64,000 nucleotides of DNA, taken from assembly GCF_014697615.1 (NCBI RefSeq), contig NZ_JACJSD010000013.1, forward strand, positions 91,215 through 155,214, in the 5' to 3' direction. This DNA comes from Nostoc sp. FACHB-280. GTDB taxonomy: Bacteria; Cyanobacteriota; Cyanobacteriia; Cyanobacteriales; Nostocaceae. A model generated the notes under the pieces. It was not told the origin of the DNA. It saw only the letters and a program-made list of their open reading frames with translations, and made no database searches. How positions within the stretch are numbered: position 1 is the first letter of the stretch; each line of letters starts with the position of its first letter. Shown one piece after another: positions 36,456 through 44,013 of this stretch. A program made the translations under genes and the position numbers.

Positions 36456-37895
36456 TCATGCTTTGATGGTGCAAGGACGTAACTCTTTTAATCGGTTAGT
36501 ACCATAACGATTGACAAATTCTCCAAAAGATTCTTCGGAATTAAGGCTGTGAATTTTATAGATTTTGAGCATTTGTTCAATAATTACGGGTAATTCTGTA
36601 AAACTTACATCTTGATAGATTTGGCGACCGAATTTTTCGTGACTGTTACGATCGCCGACATAAATGTGATAACTTTCTATGTTGCGATCGCTCACACCCA
36701 GTAAAGTGATGTCACCTGTGTGATGTTGGGCGCAAGATTTTGCACAGCCGCTAAAGTGAATGTTAATCGGGCGATTTAGCTGAACACGATTTTTGAGATA
36801 ATCGGCTAATGCTAAAGCATGACTTTTCGTATCGGTAGCCGAAGCCGCACAACCGCGTTTACCAGAACAAGCAACTAATGTACTCTGAATATTAGTGACG
36901 GTGAAATCTAAGCCTAAGTCTGCTATTTCATTTTGAACATCAATAACGCAATCTTGGGGAATATCCGTGATGAGTAAATTTTGCCAAGGTGTGAGTCTGA
37001 TGGTTCCACTACCATATTTGGCTGCTAAATTGCCTAAACGCCGCAACTGCTGACTTGTTAACCTACCAAGGGGTAAGACGACACCAATATAAAATAAATT
37101 TTCCTGGCGTTGGGGATGAATCCCAATATGCCAGAAACCTGCTTCCTTGGTTGCTGGGGAAGGTTGACAACGCTGCAAAGTAAAAGTTAATCGCTGTTCA
37201 ACTTGCTGAAGATAATTTTCCCATCCCAAACTGTTGATAACTGCTTGTAAGCGTGGCTTACGCTTAAGTTGAATATCAGTATGTTGTAGATAAACATCTG
37301 CTAAAGCTGCCAAAACAGACAAACATTGTTCTGGTAACAATATAATTCCTGTATCGATGGGTGGTTTGCTTTTGATGAAACTTAGATATAAGCGGAAGTA
37401 AACTTGAGTGTCGATTAACTCAGCCCTCAACAGGATATCATTGAGGCGATCGCTTACCGAAACTTTCCCACCGCCATCAAAGCAAACACTAAACTTAGCT
37501 GAGAGTGCTGATAGTTCCGAATGTTCTGCTAAATAAGCATCCCAGCTTTGAATTAAAGGGCGAGTATCGATTAATTCTTCTGGGTCGATACCTGCTGTTG
37601 GGCTAGTCATAATATTACGGATGTGGTCTATAGCCGAATTGTGAGACCCTATACCCAAATTTTGCAGGTGTTGTAAAACTTCGCTGCTGATACCCTGGCT
37701 AATTTCTCTGATTTGCAGGTTGGCGCGATTTGTGACATCCACATAACCACCACCTTGCATATCTGCGATCGCTGCGATCGCATGACATTGTTTACTATTA
37801 AGTATCCCTCCTGGTATTCTCAGGCGAGATAAAATTCCATCTTGAGCAGATGTAGCGTAGAATAACCCCGGACAGGCTGTAAATCCCGAAACCAA
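36456..37895 (-). CDS. cobG: Precorrin-3B synthase (CobG-like)
   Basis: Iron-sulfur/siroheme-type oxidoreductase that forms the gamma-lactone of precorrin-3B in aerobic cobalamin synthesis. The 479 residues have two nitrite/sulfite-reductase-like halves. The cluster ligands are visible as CSGKRGCAAS and the later SGCAKSCAQH. The cobalamin riboswitch in its leader supports the assignment. It is separated from cobH and cobI by repeats but shares their direction. CobG-type enzymes can be hard to tell from other small sulfite reductases; context favours CobG. Confidence 0.88.
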   Translation of the reverse strand: MVSGFTACPGLFYATSAQDGILSRLRIPGGILNSKQCHAIAAIADMQGGGYVDVTNRANLQIREISQGISSEVLQHLQNLGIGSHNSAIDHIRNIMTSPTAGIDPEELIDTRPLIQSWDAYLAEHSELSALSAKFSVCFDGGGKVSVSDRLNDILLRAELIDTQVYFRLYLSFIKSKPPIDTGIILLPEQCLSVLAALADVYLQHTDIQLKRKPRLQAVINSLGWENYLQQVEQRLTFTLQRCQPSPATKEAGFWHIGIHPQRQENLFYIGVVLPLGRLTSQQLRRLGNLAAKYGSGTIRLTPWQNLLITDIPQDCVIDVQNEIADLGLDFTVTNIQSTLVACSGKRGCAASATDTKSHALALADYLKNRVQLNRPINIHFSGCAKSCAQHHTGDITLLGVSDRNIESYHIYVGDRNSHEKFGRQIYQDVSFTELPVIIEQMLKIYKIHSLNSEESFGEFVNRYGTNRLKELRPCTIKA

Positions 37896-37940
37896 CGTCT
37901 AAACTCCTTCTCTGTGCAACGCAGAGAGTAGATCATCATG

Positions 37941-38045
37941 TCTTATTGACACACCCGGAGTTGGCATTCTGACTTGGGATTTCCCTCCACAGCTGCGGCA
38001 CAGTCCCGGAATTTCACCGGAGTTTCCCAACTCCAAGTCTTAGTA
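37941..38045 (-). ncRNA. Cobalamin riboswitch
   Basis: In the cobG leader, the minus strand carries the conserved order GGTGAAATTCC, GGGACTGTGCCGCAGCTGT and a B12-box-like GCCAACTCC, with flanking pairing segments (GGGAAATCCC and AAGACTTGG/CCCAAGTC). This is the core of the adenosylcobalamin-type riboswitch that shuts off expression when cobalamin is plentiful. Confidence 0.88.
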
Positions 38046-38117
38046 ATTTACCATGAGAGCGTCTTCGTCATGCTCTATGCTTCACATTTTTTTCATCAAT
38101 GATTGGTGAATAATTAC

Positions 38118-38150
38118 AGATCCCCGACTTCTTTAAGAAGTCGGGGATCT
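38118..38150. repeat. 33-bp perfect palindrome
   Basis: AGATCCCCGACTTCTT, one central T, AAGAAGTCGGGGATCT. It lies between the cobG riboswitch and the GmrSD-like gene. Palindromes of this sequence type are common dispersed elements in Nostocales and may act as bidirectional terminators. Confidence 0.9.
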
Positions 38151-38277
38151 TAGGCGTGCAATTTTCGTACATCAAATATGATTGTATAAACTGTACTGCT
38201 ATCAAATATTGCTCTTCAAGTTGGGAAAACTAACTTTAGTGACAGTGTAATCTACTACGCCGCTAAAGGAGATACGC

Positions 38278-39969
38278 ATGAGTACAGTTACCATTCAGGC
38301 TAATCAACTTCCTATTCATAGAGTATTTAGTGAAGATTTTGTTTTTACTGTTCCTTTATACCAACGTCCCTACGCTTGGAAAATTGAACAAGCTGGAGAA
38401 CTATTTAATGATTTGGTTAGTGCTTTAGGCGATGGTGACGAGAATATTGATGAAATCAACCCGTATTTTTTAGGCAGTATTGTACTTATTAAAGAAGATA
38501 AGCCAAATGCCGAAATAGTTGATGGACAGCAACGTCTAACAACACTAACTTTATTGATAGCTGCTCTGCGAATGTTAGCACCTAAAGAAATTGCTGAGGA
38601 ATTAACTTCCTATCTGTATCAAAAAGGTAAAGCAGTTGCTGGTATTCCTACTGTTTATCGTCTCACTGTGCGCGACAGAGATGCAGAGTTTTTTAGAGAA
38701 TATGTTCAAACAGAAGGTAAAATTATTAATTTAAAAGAATTAAGTAATGCCAAATTATCAGATAGTTGTAAAAACATTAAAGATAATCTGCTATTTTTTG
38801 TAGACCAGCTACAGCATTTATCACAAGAAACAATTCTCCGCTTGAGTCAATTCATCATTACTCGTTGTTTTTTAGTAGTCGTTTCAACACCCGATATTGA
38901 TTCTGCATATCGCATATTCTCTGTTATGAACAATCGGGGTATGGATTTATCTCATGCTGATATTTTAAAAGCAGAGATTATCGGTAAAATAATGACTCAA
39001 CAACAAGAAAACTACAGTAAAAAATGGGAAGATACTGAAGAGAAACTTGGACGTGATATATTTAAAAGCCTTTTCTCTCATATTAGGATGATTTACAGTA
39101 AATCAAAACCTCGTGAAAGTATACTCAAGGAGTTTTTCGATAAAAATTTTAAAGCATTTCCCCTGCAATATCCTCAGCAGTTTATTGATAAGATTTTACT
39201 GCCTTTGGCTGATGCTTTTTATGACATCCAGTATCAAGTTTACGAAGGAAGTTTATGGACAGATGAAATTAATATATTGTTCCAATGGTTGCAATTAATT
39301 GACAATTCTGATTGGATACCACCAGCTATTTTTTATTTATCGCAAAATTATAATAATCCTGAATTATTATTGCGATTCTTTTCAGATTTAGATAGACTGG
39401 CTTCTTGTTTAATGATTCAGCGTGCTAATATCAATGACCGTATTGAACGTTATAGCAAGTTACTACACGTTATTGATAATCGAGAAGATTTGTATACGCC
39501 AGATTCACCATTGCAATTGACTTCTAAAGAAAAAGAAAATATCCTCAAAATTCTGAATGGCGACCTTTATTTAATCAAGAAAATCAGAAGCTATGTTTTG
39601 CTACGCTTAGATTCTGCCCTTGCTGAAGGAAAGCCTGCTTATACTTTTTCTAATATTACAGTTGAACACGTACTACCACAAAATCCATCTGCTGATAGTG
39701 AGTGGTTAACCTTGTTTCCGACTCAGGAAGATAAGGAAAAATATTTACATCGGTTAGGTAATTTAGTTTTACTATCTTCTGGTAAAAATAGCATGGCTCA
39801 AAACTTTGATTTCGAGACTAAAAAGCAGAAATATTTTACAACTAAGAAAGGTATTTGTAATTTTGCACTCACTACACAAGTGTTAATGGAAAAAGAATGG
39901 ACACCTGAAATTATCGAAAAACGGCAAAAAGTTTTAATTGACAAGTTGAAAGAACTTTGGCGTTTATAA
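38278..39969 (+). CDS. GmrSD-like DUF262/DUF1524 protein (type IV restriction type)
   Basis: A 563-residue fusion of the two GmrSD halves. The N-terminal DUF262 domain (ParB/Srx-like NTPase) shows FTVPLYQRPYAWK, YFLGSIVL and IVDGQQRLTTLTLL. The middle is helical. The C-terminal DUF1524 HNH-type nuclease has VEHVLPQNP, HRLGNLVLLSSGKNS and the KQKYF tail. Characterised GmrSD enzymes cut glucosylated or otherwise modified phage DNA, so anti-phage restriction is likely. It is a single gene flanked by dispersed repeats, consistent with a mobile defence gene. No methyltransferase is adjacent, as expected for type IV systems. Confidence 0.88.
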   Translation: MSTVTIQANQLPIHRVFSEDFVFTVPLYQRPYAWKIEQAGELFNDLVSALGDGDENIDEINPYFLGSIVLIKEDKPNAEIVDGQQRLTTLTLLIAALRMLAPKEIAEELTSYLYQKGKAVAGIPTVYRLTVRDRDAEFFREYVQTEGKIINLKELSNAKLSDSCKNIKDNLLFFVDQLQHLSQETILRLSQFIITRCFLVVVSTPDIDSAYRIFSVMNNRGMDLSHADILKAEIIGKIMTQQQENYSKKWEDTEEKLGRDIFKSLFSHIRMIYSKSKPRESILKEFFDKNFKAFPLQYPQQFIDKILLPLADAFYDIQYQVYEGSLWTDEINILFQWLQLIDNSDWIPPAIFYLSQNYNNPELLLRFFSDLDRLASCLMIQRANINDRIERYSKLLHVIDNREDLYTPDSPLQLTSKEKENILKILNGDLYLIKKIRSYVLLRLDSALAEGKPAYTFSNITVEHVLPQNPSADSEWLTLFPTQEDKEKYLHRLGNLVLLSSGKNSMAQNFDFETKKQKYFTTKKGICNFALTTQVLMEKEWTPEIIEKRQKVLIDKLKELWRL

Positions 39970-40278
39970 GATTAGGACTTATGCAAAACACTTCTCAAAC
40001 TCTTATCAGGACTTACGCAGAATCGTGAAAAAACGAACCGCAAAGGGCGCAAAGGACACGAAGTTAAGAGGATTCGAGAGGGTTTTTGCGTAAGTCCTAT
40101 CTTATCTCTCCGTGAACTCTGCGCCTCTGTGGTTAGTTCTTCCGTAGCCTGTGCGTAAGTCCTGAATATTAGGTTTTAGTAATGCGATCGCTTCAGTATT
40201 GGTGCATTAGGCGCTCGGATATAGTTTTTGTGATAAATTACTCACAACCTGCGCCTAACACACCCGACGAGAATTTGA
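39970..40278. other. Repeat-filled gap between GmrSD-like gene and pfkA
   Basis: Dominated by a MITE-like element with AGGACTTACGCA ends and further partial ends at about 39974 and 40152-40163. A long imperfect pairing TAGGCGC...GCGCCTA lies at 40209-40256. No gene is seen. Confidence 0.65.
40008..40098. mobile_element. MITE-like element with 12-bp terminal inverted repeats
   Basis: AGGACTTACGCA (40008-40019) and TGCGTAAGTCCT (40087-40098) flank a 67-bp core that contains ACCGCAAAGGGCGCAAAGG, shared with 36255-36289. The size and perfect inverted ends fit a miniature non-autonomous element. Target duplication is not clear. Confidence 0.65.
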
Positions 40279-41358
40279 CTATTCTCCTAAATAAATGCCT
40301 AAACCGCGAGCAGTTTGAACTAGAGTATCTTCTGGGTTGACGGCTTTGTACTGAGCGATCGCTTCTTCGATTGGTACGGTAATCACTTGGCGATTTTGCC
40401 AAGCAACCATGTAATCATATTTACCTTCTTCAATCAAATTGACGGCGGCTACACCAAAAGCAGAGGCGACTAATCGGTCTAGGGGTGAAGCTGTACCACC
40501 GCGTTGGATGTGTCCTAAGACGGTGACTCGTGTTTCTGCACCGATGCGATCGCTAATTTGGTCGGCTAGATATTCCCCAATTCCCCCATATCGTGATTGA
40601 CCCAAACGATTAGTTAAGGTGCGAGTTTCCCCTTCTTGAGTCCGCACGGCTTCAGAGACAATCACTAAACAATAGTTTTTGCCGTCTTCTTGACGGTTTT
40701 TAATGTGATAACAAATATCATCCATACTGTAGAGGATTTCGGGAATTAAAATCACATCTGCACCCCCAGCAATTCCCGCAGCTAAAGCAATGTGTCCCGC
40801 ATCACGACCCATCACCTCTAAGATCATGACTCGACTATGAGAAGCGGCGGTGAAATGTAATTTATCTAGTGCTTCGGTTGCAATATTAACTGCTGTATCA
40901 AAGCCAATGGCGTGTTCAGTAATACCGATATCATTATCAATGGTTTTCGGGATGCCGACTAAGTTAATCCCGCCTTGTTGTGCGAGGCGACGCAGAATCG
41001 CTAAACTACCATCCCCACCAATGCCAATCAACGCATCTAAACCTAATTGATGATAACCTGCAATAATTTCTGATGAGCGATCGCAGAAACTACCATCAGG
41101 CATCGGAAAAGCAAAAGGATCACCTTTATTAGTAGTGCCTAACATTGTGCCACCAGAAGTTAATAACGGATCAACTTGCTCGATTTCTAATTTAGTAACT
41201 TGTGGTGGCTGTGCCATTAATCCTAGAGTTGCTTGCCGAATACCTAAGACTTCCCAACCTTTACCACTAGCACAATGAACAACCGCTCGGATGACTGCAT
41301 TCAAACCAGAGCAATCTCCGCCACTAGTTAGAATGCCTATACGCTTACTTTTACCCAT
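40279..41358 (-). CDS. pfkA: 6-phosphofructokinase (PfkA family)
   Basis: Glycolytic phosphofructokinase of 359 residues. It has the N-terminal ILTSGGDCSGLNAVIR, substrate motif PKTIDNDI, GIGGDGSLAI, MGRDAGHIAL, and C-terminal TVLGHIQRGGTASPLDR. The GGDGS motif is the ATP-type form, but the Lys in PKTIDND is found in pyrophosphate-type or atypical enzymes (ATP enzymes usually have PGTIDND). The phosphoryl donor is therefore uncertain. It is a single gene convergent with the GmrSD-like gene. Confidence 0.93.
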   Translation of the reverse strand: MGKSKRIGILTSGGDCSGLNAVIRAVVHCASGKGWEVLGIRQATLGLMAQPPQVTKLEIEQVDPLLTSGGTMLGTTNKGDPFAFPMPDGSFCDRSSEIIAGYHQLGLDALIGIGGDGSLAILRRLAQQGGINLVGIPKTIDNDIGITEHAIGFDTAVNIATEALDKLHFTAASHSRVMILEVMGRDAGHIALAAGIAGGADVILIPEILYSMDDICYHIKNRQEDGKNYCLVIVSEAVRTQEGETRTLTNRLGQSRYGGIGEYLADQISDRIGAETRVTVLGHIQRGGTASPLDRLVASAFGVAAVNLIEEGKYDYMVAWQNRQVITVPIEEAIAQYKAVNPEDTLVQTARGLGIYLGE

Positions 41359-42054
41359 ATTTTTGAACGCTGCAAACGTGAAATAATTTCACTCACTACC
41401 AGAGTTAGCTAACACTTGAAAAATCTGATTAAATGCTATGAATTTGGTTGATTTCAGCCCAAAATCACACCATAAAACTGATAACAGCAAAGTTGTACTG
41501 TTATCTGACTAGAAGCTCAATCTCAAAGTATAGTTTTGATTATTTCATTACTTTCAAAGTCTAGAATGATTTGTGTATGCACTATTTTCTCTAAACAAAA
41601 ATTCATTCCTTGTTGTATTTTATAATTTAACGTTGCGAATTTTAACTATAGCCATCCTAAATGAGTCGTGAAAAACATAGATATGGAAAAGAACCGCAAA
41701 GAACGCCAAGGTAAGAAAGAAGAAAAAGATATATAAATTTTATAAATGATTTAGGAATGCTATATTGTCAACTTAAGTCTTAATACTTGATTTTGTATAA
41801 CCATCCCAGAGTCATTTAGAAATCATATTTGATTGTTGAAATATCCGTAGGATGTGTTAGCGACAGCGTAACCCATCTACTTCAAGGCTTTTGGTACTGA
41901 AACTGCTCCCAGCTTCCTAGCACCACCGAAGGGATTTTTCAGCCAACTCTAATTAATATTTATCAAGTTTCTCAAAAGTGTTTTACCTGCAACTTTCAAA
42001 TGGCAGATTGTTAGTTAAACTTTAAACGCTATTATTGAAATTTATAAATCTATT
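41359..42054. other. Long intergenic region with degenerate repeats
   Basis: About 700 bp between divergent genes. It contains a weak copy of the AACCGCAAAGAACGCC-type repeat (about 41690-41720) and GTAGGATGTGTTAGCGACAG (41849-41868), a frequent Nostocales intergenic motif. No coding frame is supported. Confidence 0.5.
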
Positions 42055-42885
42055 ATGCACTGGTTATTATCTGGGCCGTTGAGTGTAGAAAAGTTAACGG
42101 TGAAGATTGCGGGTTTACCTGCATCGTTACAAGGTAAGAAGTTGGTGCAGATGTCAGATTTTCATTATGATGGTGCGGGTTTATCTGATGAGATGTTGGA
42201 AGCTGCGATCGCCCTTAGTAACCAAGTCAAACCAGATTTAGTCATATTAACAGGCGATTATGTTACCACAAGTCCCCAGCCAATTAATGACTTAGTTTTA
42301 AAACTCAAACAATTGCAAACTCAAGCAGGTATTTATGCTGTCCTGGGTAATCATGATATCTATTACCGTTACTCAAAAAGGGACATTACCAAGGCTTTAA
42401 CTCAAATTGGCGTGCGTGTTTTATGGAATGAAGTCGTTTATCCGTTTGGGAATGAATTAGCATTAGTCGGACTCGCAGATAGGTATTCACCAGAATTTAA
42501 CCCTGCACCTGTAATGGAACAGTTAAACCCAAATATCCCCCGCATTGTGCTATCTCATAATCCCGACACGGCAGAAATATTACAAGCTTGGCGGGTAGAT
42601 TTGCAGTTATCTGGTCATACTCATGGTGGTCAAATAGTCATTCCTGGACTGGGGGCGGTGGTTGCTTATCGTAAAAACATACTGCAACTAATACCCCACA
42701 GAATCCGGCGTTGCTTTCCCTATTTACGCCGAGATAACTTTGTCCTGCGTCATTGGGAATGGGCGCAGGGTTTACATCGTGTTGGAAGGAATCTACTATA
42801 TGTCAACCGTGGTTTAGGAACTTATTCTCCAGGAAGGTTATTTTGTCCGCCAGAAGTAACAGTTATTACCTTACAAAAAGAATAA
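42055..42885 (+). CDS. Calcineurin-like metallophosphoesterase (copy 1)
   Basis: A 276-residue dinuclear metallophosphoesterase with all family motifs: DFHYDG, LTGDYV, LGNHD, SHNPD and SGHTHGG. The short N-terminal segment (HWLLSGPLSVEKLTVKIAGLP) is shared with the next gene. It resembles YaeI/YkuE-type lipid-linked phosphodiesterases, but no signal or membrane segment is evident. A tandem paralog follows 87 bp downstream. Substrate is unknown. Confidence 0.9.
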   Translation: MHWLLSGPLSVEKLTVKIAGLPASLQGKKLVQMSDFHYDGAGLSDEMLEAAIALSNQVKPDLVILTGDYVTTSPQPINDLVLKLKQLQTQAGIYAVLGNHDIYYRYSKRDITKALTQIGVRVLWNEVVYPFGNELALVGLADRYSPEFNPAPVMEQLNPNIPRIVLSHNPDTAEILQAWRVDLQLSGHTHGGQIVIPGLGAVVAYRKNILQLIPHRIRRCFPYLRRDNFVLRHWEWAQGLHRVGRNLLYVNRGLGTYSPGRLFCPPEVTVITLQKE

Positions 42886-42972
42886 GTCGTTATTAAGTTT
42901 ATAAAATTTCTTAAGATGGATTTTAATATTTGATAAGCTGTAAACGCTACTATGAGGAGTGTGTTTGGCGCT

Positions 42973-43806
42973 ATGCACTGGTTGTTTACGGGACGTTTAA
43001 GTGTAGATAAAATCACGGTTAAGATTGCCGAACTACCACAATCTTTAGAAGGGATAAAGTTAGTACAGTTGTCAGATTTTCACTACGATGGGATGCGACT
43101 GTCAGAAGAAATGTTGCAAGAAGCGATCGCAGTTACTAATGAATTGGAACCTGATTTAATAGTGTTAACTGGTGATTACGTCACTGATGATCCTTCCCCA
43201 ATTCATCAACTTGTAATGCGACTCAAACATCTACAAAGTCGCTGTGGTGTTTATGCCGTACTTGGCAATCATGACATACACTACAATCATTCCCAAGCAG
43301 AAGTGACCAAGGCTTTTACTAGTATTGGTGTCCATGTTCTGTGGAATGAAATCGCCTATCCCTTTGGCGATGAATTACCAGTGGTCGGTTTAGCTGATTA
43401 TTGGTCGCGGGAGTTTAATCCTGCACCAGTTATGGAGCAACTCGACCCATTAACACCGCGCCTTGTTTTATCTCATAATCCCGATACTGCCAAAATTTTA
43501 GAACAGTGGCGAGTTGATTTACAGTTATCTGGTCATACGCATGGTGGTCACATTGTTATTCCTGGTTTTGGCCCTGCGGTGTTTTATTATAAAAAGTTGC
43601 TCAAACAATTACCAAAAAAACTCCGGCGGTGGGTTCCATTTTTGTTTGGCGATTGCTCGAAAGTCGTAAGATATTGGGAATGGGCGCAAGGATTTCACAA
43701 AGTAGCCAATAATCAGTTATACGTTAATCGTGGCTTAGGAACTTATCGACCAGGACGCTTGTTTTGTCCACCTGAAGTGACAGTGATTACTTTAGTTAGT
43801 CAATAG
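42973..43806 (+). CDS. Calcineurin-like metallophosphoesterase (copy 2)
   Basis: A 277-residue tandem paralog of the preceding gene. The ATG at 42973 is used because it aligns with MHWL of copy 1; an ATG at 42952 is also open. Motifs are DFHYDG, LTGDYV, LGNHD, SHNPD and SGHTHGGH. The C-terminal NRGLGTYRPGRLFCPPEVTVITL is nearly identical in both copies. It diverges in the region before the C-terminus (KKLLKQLPKKLRRW), which may change substrate choice. Probably co-transcribed with copy 1. Confidence 0.9.
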   Translation: MHWLFTGRLSVDKITVKIAELPQSLEGIKLVQLSDFHYDGMRLSEEMLQEAIAVTNELEPDLIVLTGDYVTDDPSPIHQLVMRLKHLQSRCGVYAVLGNHDIHYNHSQAEVTKAFTSIGVHVLWNEIAYPFGDELPVVGLADYWSREFNPAPVMEQLDPLTPRLVLSHNPDTAKILEQWRVDLQLSGHTHGGHIVIPGFGPAVFYYKKLLKQLPKKLRRWVPFLFGDCSKVVRYWEWAQGFHKVANNQLYVNRGLGTYRPGRLFCPPEVTVITLVSQ

Positions 43807-44013
43807 TCATTTGTGATTCTCACTCCTGAATCTGAAGGGGTGATAAAGAAGCTACTAAGACATCGCTCTGTGTGTTTTCCACGCAAGACGAGCGATCGCT
43901 TCATTCTAAAGATTTCTGGACAATTGTAATGACAATGAAATATTGATGTTATTTTGGACTGCAACGAGTAGCTTGCTCAATCTCAGACTCTCAACAAGGT
44001 TGATGGTGTTGCA

